Shown piece after piece: positions 36,926 to 64,000 of a stretch of 64,000 bases of DNA. Position 1 is the first letter of the stretch. Every line of letters begins with the position of its first letter. The position numbers and the translations under genes are program-made. The notes beneath the pieces are model-generated. The model was given only the letters and a program-made list of their open reading frames with translations. It searched no databases and was not told where the DNA came from. Where the stretch lies: contig OX463784.1 of assembly GCA_949825025.1 (NCBI GenBank), forward strand, positions 18,966,761-19,030,760. The letters run 5' to 3'. This DNA is from Siphlonurus alternatus (Eukaryota > Arthropoda > Insecta > Ephemeroptera > Siphlonuridae).

Positions 36926-37534
36926 CTTTAAGTAATATTTTGACAGGTCCAGGGGGTTATATTGAAGCCTATATAACTTACATATGGCATTAAAATAATG
37001 AACTTCTGCTTTTTCAAATGTTTGGTACTTGTAATTTTACTATATTTTGTGATTGTAGTTCGTCCCGTTTGTCCTTGCCACCTTTGTCTACTTTTATATC
37101 AAACCGAGAGGTTGCTGAAAATTTATTTATAATTTTCAAATTACATTTTAATATAAGAAGTTAAAAAAAAAAGAAAATAATTGTTTTTGTTAATTTTCTA
37201 ATTTAAAAAATCTATTTTTTAATTAAATGCACATATTTTTTTCTGTATTATGTAGTTACATATAATTTTAAACCAAACGGATAGTTGTATACTTTATGAT
37301 ATAATATGCAATATGAATTGCTTATTTCAATTTTATAACTACTTTTTTTATCATATAAATTCACAATGTAGCCAACAAAAAATAAATACATGAAAATGTT
37401 GTACTTACGAGACTTACTGCCACGTGGATAGAAAATAATGCTGCCGATATAACCAAAGTCCTCGTATATTATACTCAGTACTGTCTATACACAATGCACT
37501 TCACCTCTGTATAAAAATTAACATATAAGATATA

Positions 37535-37760
37535 CTGTCATCCTCAAACATGCAACTCTCTGTAAGTCAACCAAGACGACTAGCTGGATTGAAGCATTTG
37601 AAGCATACCTGCTGGTATGCTGAAAAGGAAGCAAAGGTCATTCAGATTTGACCTCGTAGATAAACAAGGTATTATTGTGCAGTATGCATATATATATATA
37701 TATATATTACGTACGGGAGATAAGAATTTTGTTTACTAGTTGAAATGCATGAATGTTAAT
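37535..37760. repeat. Segment related to 35595-35800
   Basis: Shares AAGGAAGCAAAGGTCATTC, TTTGACCTCGTAGATAAAC and TACGGGAGATAAGAATT with the segment 1.9 kb upstream. It includes an (AT)n run near 37690-37706. Confidence 0.45.
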
Positions 37761-37863
37761 GCTATAAGATGCTTCCTCCAAATTTCCTCTTTTAAGTTGT
37801 AAAAGAAGTTATTAATTTTAGTTATAATTTAGTGTATTTATGAATGTTTTGTCAAATAATTAT

Positions 37864-38191
37864 AATGAGAAATTAGAATGTGAAAATTTTAGTGGCTTAA
37901 ATTAATCAAAAGAAGGGGTAAAAATATGGTACTGTGAATTTTTTCAGATTTTTCTGAGACCGGGAACTATTTTTAAAAAATTATCGAAAGTCTATTTTAT
38001 GACTTCACGGGCGGCACTGCCCTATCCTTTTTTTAAGGAGTGCCGCCCCTGACGTCATCAAAGTAGACTTTCAATAATTTTTTAAAAATAGTTCCCGGTC
38101 TCAGAAAAATCTGAAAAAATTCACAGTACCATATTTTTTTACCCCTTCTTTCGATTAAGCCACTAAAATTTTCACATTCTAATATCTCATT
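37864..38191. repeat. Long hairpin element, family B copy 2
   Basis: Almost the same sequence as 36132-36453: AGAATGTGAAAATTTTAGTG, GAAGGGGTAAAAATATGG, CTGAGACCGGGAACTATTTT, and central GCGGCACTGCCCTATCC; the right arm is complementary and carries TGACGTCATC. One long insertion difference (TTAATCAA) lies in the left arm. Confidence 0.88.
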
Positions 38192-38965
38192 ACTGTTTTG
38201 TGAATGTTTTTAATTTGTTTAAAAATATGAATCCAATTCAAGTGAAAATGATTAGAAACAGATGTAATATCAAAGTTTAATAATTAAATTTAAATTTTTA
38301 TGGAGTAGAAATAATTTTGCTATAGAGAGATATTTTATGGCAAAAAAAAAAGTATCGTGTGATAATAGCTACACATTTTCTTAGATACTTCAGTACTAGA
38401 AAAATATAAAATATAAACTAGATTTTTCTTCACGAAATTGCAAAGATCAATTTAAGTCAGAGACTAAAATTAAATCATTACAAAAATATCAATAGCTTTC
38501 TTTCAAAAAGTTCTTGTATATCAAAGCTGAAACTTCCTAACCTAGTGGGAAATATTGTCCTAATAATTTGTCTATCCTATCAAAGCTGAAATATAAGAAC
38601 ATTTTCAACGAAAGCTATTGACTCACAATAATTGTTGTTAAAACATGCATCTACTGACTATTTATAGATGATCTACAGATAATTTTTTTTTAAAATTTCA
38701 ACTGGAAGTAGCCAGAAGTGAGCGCTTTTTATTTTTCCTGTTCATATTTGCATTTTGAAAATTTGCAACAAAGTAACGCTCTCACTACTTTCTAAAATTG
38801 CAAATGTGAATAGGAAGAACAAAAATCTCTCACTTTTGTGTATATTTCTTGGGGAGGATAAATATATAACTTGCTTCATGGCTCATGGCCTTTAAATTCT
38901 ATCAAAGTCAACATTATACCTTTACTGAGAACATAAAATATTTATATATAAATAATATTAACAAT

Positions 38966-38967
38966 AA

Positions 38968-39042
<75 letters not shown>

Positions 39043-39097
39043 ATGAATAGATGAATAGATGAATAGTTGAATAGTGAATAGATGAATAGATAAATAA

Positions 39098-39188
<91 letters not shown>

Positions 39189-39195
39189 AAAATAA
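38966..39195. repeat. Compound (AAAT)n / GAATAGAT microsatellite
   Basis: Two AAAT arrays of about 75-100 bp flank a variant stretch of GAATAGAT and GAATAGTT units at 39044-39090. The long Leu/Phe/Ile/Tyr frame on the minus strand is only the translation of this satellite. Confidence 0.95.
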
Positions 39196-41138
39196 TAATT
39201 TTATCCTTTTTCATATAATAAAAGATCAATTTTGTAAATATAGTGATTTACATTTATTATAATTTATGTAATATTCAAAATTACATACTATAGGCATAGC
39301 AACAAAAAAAAAGCATTCTTCATGAAAACTTAGTTCATATTTCAGATGTTATTACTAAAAAAAACAAATATAAAATTTGTTTCTTTTCTTCTATCTTTTT
39401 CTTCTTCTTAATTAACTTATCCACTGTTCTCTAACACAAAAGAAAAACAAAATTATAATGCGCTTCACACTGGTTCAAAATAATAATAATAATAATTAAA
39501 TCACAAAATCATAACCTTACATAAATATTTACAATACATTAATTAATTATTATTAAAAAAATAACTTTGAAATATTTTTATTTTGTCCATTTATAATTAA
39601 ATAATCCATAGATTTTTGTTAAATTAATTTTTTATATACATATTTTACAATAAATTGAATTTTTAATTTTTAATGGACAAAAATATTTTTTTTTTTAATT
39701 TGAACTGACATTATTGTTGTTAATAATGACAGTAATTTTTGTCATTACGTTACTGTGTATGAGTAAATAAATACTGAAATACAATTTAAAACTATTTGTC
39801 CACAGATCTGCCTTAGAAATGCAATGTAAATTGCCTTCATACTAAAATTCTGAATTTAATTAATGAAACATAAAAACCTTTTTTTAAGTTTGGCATGGTG
39901 TTTCAGATTTAAAATATAAAATATAAAACATTGCACTTCTTGCAGCTTTCTGTAGAGATCATAATTTTTTTATAACTGTAATTTACAAGAAAGCTGACAA
40001 AATTTTTGGTCAATAATTCTATTTTACATTGATATATTTTACATAATTTTTTTATGTGAACTTTTTATAAACAGAAACTTTGAATACGAGTAATGATTGT
40101 TTGAATTTATATTAAATTTTTTGTTGCGACTTTTTTTTTTAATACTGTGTTATCAATTTGGTAGCACTATTTATACAAATATTGAATTGAATTTAAGTTT
40201 TATTGGCTTTTAGGGAACTCCCACACAGCCAGCTAAAATAAAAAAAAAATAGTGCTTGCTTCAAATATTTATACAAATATTCCTGCACCGAAAACAGTTG
40301 CTCTACACTGAGAAAAAATAAGAATAATAAACATTAATTCGATCTAAATTAATGTGTAAAATTCATTGTTAATTTAAATATATTACAAATTATAGTGCTC
40401 CCAATTTGATATTAAAAAATATTACATAATACATTTTTTATAATGTCAGTCAAAGTTGATATAAATACAACATAAAACTTTTTAATATAAATATTCACAT
40501 GTATGTAAAACGAGTTTCTTTTTACCATTTTTTTAAACAATTAAAGCAAACATGTGCCTTAGAATATAGTTGTATATTTTTTATTTTATTTTTTTCTTCA
40601 CGACATATTGATTGAGTAAGTTTTTTTTTGTTATTTTTTTTTTTTTTAGTGTACAATTAGCATTAACTCTCAAATTGAGTTTTATGCTTTTAGAAGCACC
40701 ATCACTGCTGTGTATTTTTTTTTCTCTGCATTTCACTCACAAATACTAAAGGAAAAAACAAACAATTTTTTAAAAATTTGTTTAAAATAAAAATTGTGCT
40801 CGGAACAAAATAAAGTCGATCCTATTAATTAAAAGTTTTTGCCGGATATGCATATTTCTCGGTATGTAGATAAAATTTAAAGTTCAAAGGACTTAACGAA
40901 TATTTTAGCCATTAATTGTTATAATATATAAATAGTACAAACAATTTTATATTAGAATTTAAATCAAAATACTAAATCTAGTACTAATATTATATCTAAA
41001 AGACTAAAATACATGTTAATTCCTTTGTACCCCAAACAATGCCATAATTCCGATGTTTATAGGATGACTGATAACTTTGCCTTTCCGGGGTCATTATTGT
41101 TACTTTGTGGACTGCATTTTCAGCAATATTATAATATG

Positions 41139-41284
41139 TCATCCTCCGGAATTACCCGGACGTGTAAAATTTCCAGCCTTTCCATTCATATTTCAGAATT
41201 GCAATTTCTGTAAACTCTTCTGTAGAATTTCAAAACTGAATTACAAACAAAATTGACACAAACTTCTCATTTTTGGAGGGAATA
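41139..41284. mobile_element. CCGGAAGT-type MITE, degenerate copy
   Basis: Left part ATCCTCCGGAATTACCCGG then TTTCCAGCCTTTCC; right part ends TTTTTGGAGGGAATATT. Similar order to 53472-53640. Confidence 0.4.
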
Positions 41285-42415
41285 TTAAATTAATATGAAT
41301 ATTTTTTTGAATTGACCGAAAAACATAGCACTTCCGGCTTCTTCAAGATTGAATCTTACATTGCTGTATACTTTGGTACAAAATGTTTGAATATAAAATT
41401 AACAGAAAACACAATTTCACACAGAAAAATTGTTGGCTAAACATGTTTTAGTAAAAAATATCTCAATAATTTAAAAAAATAAAAATAAAATTGAGATTTT
41501 TTATACTGGTTTTCTTAATGTATTAATTTTTTTTTATAATGAATAAATTTTCCGGAAAATGACAAAGATATTATAGAAAAGTAACATTTAGAAAACATGT
41601 ATAATAATGAAAAATCCAGAAACATGGTATACAATATTGTTTTTTTTTTTTATATGAACAATTATAGATTATTTTAGGAGTAAATTATGACAGACCAAAA
41701 TATAATTATGTAACCAAATAATGGTTTAAGAAATATATTTTATGATAAAGCTTGCTGTTTTTTTTTTTATAATATTTAACATCTTATTTAATTAGACAAT
41801 ATTTCAGAAATAAAATTTAGAACATTTTTTTTATAGTATATACATTCTTCAAATATTGAATTGTTGTGTTTGTTTGTTTTAATGTAGTGATTAATCTTTA
41901 GTTAAAATGAATCACACTTACAAAATTTTAAGGGTTAATTAATATAAATTTTCCATATAAAATTACACCCTTAAAACTATTGGAATTTGCTGCTTTTAAT
42001 TAAAAAAAAGTTATATATTTTTTTTTTGCATTAAACCCTCAGTCTTTCTTCCAATAACAATCTTTCAAATTCAGTTTAAATGAACAAAAATGCAATTAAA
42101 TTAATTGCTAAAACCATAATAAAAAAAAAATCAAATACCAAATATTCTACAAAGAAAACCAAAATTAATTTTCTTTTTGATTAATTTAAAATTTTTATAC
42201 ACTGTACACTAATTTCATTCCATATTATAATTATATATTTTCTTTTTCGTTTCATAATACATATCACCAAAATCACAATAATAATTAAATAATTGTTCCC
42301 CATTCTTAATTTAATTTCATCTTCTTTTTTTTATATCTTCATTTTAACAGCAAACAACAACAATTAACTTTTCTCATTTTTTTTTTGTTAATTTCTTCAT
42401 ATTTTTTTTTCTTAA

Positions 42416-42421
42416 TTTATT
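42416..42421 (-). promoter_or_regulatory. Possible polyadenylation signal of DUF704x gene
   Basis: AATAAA on the minus strand about 95 bases after the stop codon, in a T-rich plus-strand context. Confidence 0.35.
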
Positions 42422-42514
42422 AATATATTTTTAATTTTTTCTTTTTTCTTATTTAGTAGCAAAATTGTCTGTCGCTGCGAAAATTTTTTAATGATTGATG
42501 TAAAGGCTATTACA

Positions 42515-59936
<17,422 letters not shown>

Positions 59937-61897
59937 CTGTGGAAGATAGTGGTGGTTAGTGGAGGAATTCGTGGTTATACATGTATAAACACGGAGTGTT
60001 GACCTCATAAAGCACCAAAAGATGGCATTGAAATCTTCCTCCATTTGGCTCAGTATGACTCAACTACACGTGTATTTTAGCCAGTAGCAAAACTCTGTTA
60101 TTACAACAGTACCACTTTTTGACTCACTCAGGTAAAATCCACCAGATGTCTATACCTGTTTTTATGACGTCAATAATATAATGATAGGAGCTTTAAATTT
60201 GTCTATATAATAGGACTTATGGGTGACGTCATTAAAAACGTTTGGCATGAATGATAAGAGGAGGCAGTATCGAATACAATACACATTTTTGCCGATACTG
60301 TGTCAACAACAAAACACTTTTAACATAGAAGTAGTAATGGCTTTGATTCACAAATATATTTTTTTAGAAAAATATCCAGATTATTAACCTAGAGGTTATA
60401 CTCGCTATTGAAAAATAATGTTGTATAATTTCAAAACAGTATAAAATAAATACATTTTTATCTGCATTTCAATAAAAAAATTATTTAGTTTGAATCTGTC
60501 TCATATGGTATGATAAAAGCTTTATAAAAACATATTTATTTGAAAATTATTTACACGTTAAGTATTTTTTTTTTAAATCGGAAAGTTTTAAAATATTCAA
60601 GTTCCGTTTAAACTTGTTCATATTTTTAAAAAACCTTAAGTCATAACAGATACAAAACTTAAATACATAAAACATTATTTACCGTAGCTCTTTTTTTAAA
60701 TGAAAATCTATAAATTTTCAACACAACTGATTGATATTCTATACAGTACTATACAAGAGTATATACATTAAAGCTTCATGGTGTGAAAACTCCAATACAT
60801 TGGTATGGGTCATATATTTTAACCCTGTTTGGCATACTTACAGGTTAAGAAATATGGTGACATTCGGTAAAAAGGATGGTTTACTAAAAGAAGGGAGGGG
60901 GTGAGAAACTAAGGAGGAAAAAAAAAAAAAAAAGAGGGAAGGTTTCTTGGCAAACGGGAAGATAAAAAAAAATAAGGGTGAAAAAAGTTGAGGTGTGGTT
61001 AGTCTGTCTTTTTTTTTTATACATTCTTCTTTCGTTTCCTATTTTATATAAAATAGAGGGGTAACTAAGAAAGAATATTTTTAAGTGGTTTTTATATTTA
61101 TTACATTCCTGTTCTTTTTTATATTTTTATTGTTATAACTAACTTATATACTCTAGTAAAAAAATTAAATTAAAATATGATACAGAATATTATTATGAAT
61201 TATGTTGCTACATAATTTTTTAATGTTGGTTTCCATGTATTTTGAAATTTTAATGTTATGGGTGCTAGGAAACTCCTTGTTTACACTATAAAGGTGTTTT
61301 TTTTTTTAAGCTGATGTAATAACAATATTGTAATTTATACTTCCATAAAATGTATTAAACAGAATATGAAATATCATGTACGGTAAAATACGCAAAAAAA
61401 GGTAAATTACTGTTTTTTGTTTAAAAGTTATTTGAAAAAAATGGTCTACTGTAAAAAAATATATAAAAAATAAAATAAAAATCTGTATAGGTATACTGTT
61501 AAAAATTATAATTTAAAATGCATCATTTTTCAATAGATTTATATTCGCCTGGCCAAAATGAAGATACGAGTATTTGGCATTGTATAACTGAAATGATATT
61601 AAATGTGTATGATATTGAAATAGCCTGGTATTATTTTGCCATCAGCATTTAGATTCCATAGAGAAAATACTAAAAAATCAATAATAGACTTAAAATTGAA
61701 TTAAACAAAATACTGTTACTAAGATTAAAATATTATAAAATAATACAGTATATTTCAATATTAAAAAATTTATTCTAGTTTTAAAAGTGGTTTTAATTTT
61801 TAATACTTTCATATGACGTCAATTCTATGTTTCATGAAACTTAGAATAAGCTGAAATCGTACAAAGTCGTCATATAATAACGTATTATTAAAGAGCT

Positions 61898-61899
<2 letters not shown>

Positions 61900-61955
<56 letters not shown>

Positions 61956-61989
61956 AAGTTTTGACCTCCCGGAAATATCTCTTCCCTAT

Positions 61990-62053
<64 letters not shown>
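61900..62053. repeat. (GA)n and (TC)n microsatellites forming an inverted pair
   Basis: About 27 GA units (61900-61953) and about 30 TC units (61993-62053) separated by ~40 bases (CCTCCCGGAAATATCTCTT and more). The two arrays can pair with each other. Confidence 0.93.
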
Positions 62054-62057
<4 letters not shown>

Positions 62058-62644
62058 AAACAATGAGAAAACAAGAACTCCAAACGAAAGATAAATAATG
62101 GAATGGAAGTTTTGCTGGCTCATCCTTTCATGCGAATATTAAAGGTAAAATAAATACTTCTTAGCAAATGTAGAAAATATTTTATAATATATAACAAGTG
62201 AAAATGTATATTTTTCATTATAATAATATACTTGAATATTTTTAATTAAACTTAAGTTATATGAATGGAATATTTTAAAGTTTTATATAGTGGTTGCATG
62301 TTTTTGTTAGAAAATTATTATAATTTATACATTCTATATTTGTAATTGATATGAGTGAATTATTATGAAAACGTAGCTAAGTTTCACTTTCTTTGAATAT
62401 GTTTATAAATACCATAAACTTTACTCCTGCTTGATTTGTTATAGCCGAAACTCAATGAGGTAAAGACATGCATCTATGGGGGAGGTAAAAGAGCACCAAG
62501 TTTAGCCATTAAAAATGTTCATAGTAGACTGCCTGAGAACGCTCATTGACGTAGCACGAGTAACGTTCGTAATATTTCAAAGTGTACATTTGTCCATTTT
62601 TTCATATTATTATACAGCCTATACATATATATGTACCATACAAA

Positions 62645-63019
62645 TAATGGCTACGGTCCGTTACCTGGTTGTGATAGCTGTGAATGGCTGTCAATGAGTC
62701 CGTAACCTGGTTGTGATGGTTGTCAGCCACGGCCATTTGAAACTCGCGCGCTCCCAAAATGAAGTAGAGGGGGAGTACTTCCGGTTGCGAGTGGCTGGGA
62801 AAAATTCTCCCAACTCATCACAGCCTCACCAGGGCAGTCTCCTACAGGCCGTCTCACAGCAGACTGCCCTGGCCTCACAGCAAAGTTATGTTTGGAGGGA
62901 AACTTTAAAAACATTGTTGGTTTTTTGTTTGTTGCCATCCAATTTTTTTGGCTGTCTGTCGGTCCGTATCATATCAAAAATTCACATCCATCACAACCAA
63001 GTAACGGACCATAGCCAAT
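62645..63019. repeat. Foldback element with nested hairpin
   Basis: Left arm AATGGCTACGGTCCGTTACC then TGGTTGTGATAGCTGTGAAT (62645-62684); right arm ATTCACATCCATCACAACC then AAGTAACGGACCATAGCCA (62980-63018), complementary with few mismatches. The arm motif CCGTAACCTGGTTGTGATGG is partly repeated at 62700-62719. A second hairpin, CCAGGGCAGTCT with AGACTGCCCTGG, sits at 62829-62872. GC-rich interior. Confidence 0.7.
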
Positions 63020-64000
63020 AAATCCTGTTATTTTTTGAAATTTCAAATTCAAATATTGAAAAAGTCTAATTGTCAATCAACTTTTACCTTTTCAATTCAT
63101 TATTGATATATAAATATAATTCCCTAACCTTAATCTGCAACCTATAGGAACACATTTTTTTTTCATCCTTTTTCAATGTGATACGGGTCTCATTCCAAAC
63201 TATCCTTTTTTTATCTCAAAAGTTTACACATGATTTTTAGCTCATCCGTGATACTAATATAATATTTAAATACTTTGTGATGTATGCAAATAGTAGCACT
63301 AATTCAGTAAAGGTAGATTTCACTTGGGGCCTTTACGTCAGTCATTGTTACATTTGTCTTTCATTCACTTCATTTACTTAATGCTTTGGGACATTACGTT
63401 TATACAATCAATTTATATTTAATTTTATTTTGACAGTGACATTTTTAATGTTAGAGATAATACTGTGTGCAGAGGCATGATGTTTCATTTCTTTACTTAA
63501 CGATTAATGACAATATGGGCGACCATTGCAGACTGTTTCACGATGGTGAATCTAAACTATTGTTACACCTAAAAATAAAGGATTATTTATATGTAACCTG
63601 AGATATAAAAAATAAATCAACATTTTGAATTATAAATTATTGTTTTTTAGACACTGATTTGGCTAAATTTTTGCAAAAGTCGCCACAGTCCTCATGATTT
63701 TTGCAATTATTTACATATTAATAAGTTTTACATTTTTGTATAAGAAGGGAAACGGAAAAGATGGAAACGATGTAACGCTAATGTACACTTCATTAGAATA
63801 AAAATGTTCGATCCTGCCATGTTAAGGTATATCCGAATCGGACATTTTTATTTTAAAGGAGTGGACCATCTGTTATACTGGTGCCATTTCTTAAATGAAA
63901 TGTATTTTAACGTTGAGTTATATTGAATTAATTAAGAAAGAAAACACAAATTTGAATATATCAGTTTGGTTTGTAGAACAATAATGGAGTATTGACCTAA

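Larger units (their letters stand above)
26331..42514. other. Gene-poor intergenic block between CTNS and the DUF704x gene
   Basis: I find no coding exon I can defend. Contents: the inverted-repeat transposon at 29066-30037, segments related to its interior at 35595-35800 and 37535-37760, hairpin elements at 36132-36453, 36471-36925 and 37864-38191, a compound AAAT satellite at 38966-39195, a CCGGAAGT-type MITE at 41139-41284, and otherwise AT-rich DNA with poly-A and poly-T runs (for example 34804-34825). Confidence 0.5.
59937..64000. other. Upstream intron or 5' flank of the DUF704x gene
   Basis: I see no further exon of the gene here. Contents: a GA/TC microsatellite pair (61900-62053), the foldback repeat 62645-63019 and AT-rich DNA. 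Open frames at 62713-63021 and 62723-62938 lie inside the foldback repeat and are not supported as genes. Confidence 0.45.

Noticed and set aside
38942..39229. Minus-strand frame of Leu/Phe/Ile/Tyr repeats
   Set aside because: It is the translation of an AAAT microsatellite, with no other protein signal. The same applies to the repeat parts of 19725-20105.
62713..63021. A 102-codon plus-strand frame and a 71-codon minus-strand frame
   Set aside because: They lie within a foldback repeat, show no family resemblance, and overlap each other on opposite strands.

Overview
The window is AT-rich animal genomic DNA with many short introns, GT/AG splice sites, dense microsatellites and many small inverted-repeat elements. 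Protein similarity and gene structure fit an invertebrate bilaterian. A marine lophotrochozoan such as a mollusc is my best guess, but this is inference and no sequence here proves the clade. No bacterial, plasmid, phage, CRISPR or rRNA features are seen, and no functional tRNA gene is evident.

Three multi-exon protein genes can be reconstructed with consistent splice phases. (1) Plus strand, 1514-6790: the 3' part of an EVA1C-like gene (end of a galactose-binding lectin domain, acidic/proline-rich linker, one transmembrane helix, cytoplasmic tail); earlier exons lie left of the window. (2) Minus strand, 25961-17324: a complete cystinosin gene (CTNS, lysosomal proton-coupled cystine exporter), ten coding exons, 370 residues, with a putative non-coding first exon and a promoter that carries a CACGTG E-box and two TGACGTCA palindromes. 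(3) Minus strand, 59936-42515: the 3' part of a cysteine-rich secreted or membrane-anchored protein of the arthropod/lophotrochozoan DUF7042/7043/7044 type, seven exons, ending in a hydrophobic tail like a GPI-attachment signal; its 5' exons lie right of the window.

Layout: 1-1513 is an intron with two hAT-type MITEs that still show 8-bp target duplications. 1514-6790 is EVA1C. 6791-17323 is a convergent intergenic block rich in long hairpin elements. 17324-26330 is cystinosin, with a tRNA-derived SINE, MITEs and microsatellites in its introns. 26331-42514 is a gene-poor block holding a ~970-bp terminal-inverted-repeat transposon, three long hairpin elements and a compound AAAT satellite. 42515-59936 is the DUF704x gene, whose large introns hold more hairpin elements. 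59937-64000 is probably intron or 5' flank of that gene.

The most unusual signal is the population of long, nearly perfect foldback elements (arms ~60-190 bp, little or no loop) in at least two multi-copy families. One family carries TGACGTCA/GACGTCAC motifs near its centre. Nothing suggests that the three genes share one pathway.
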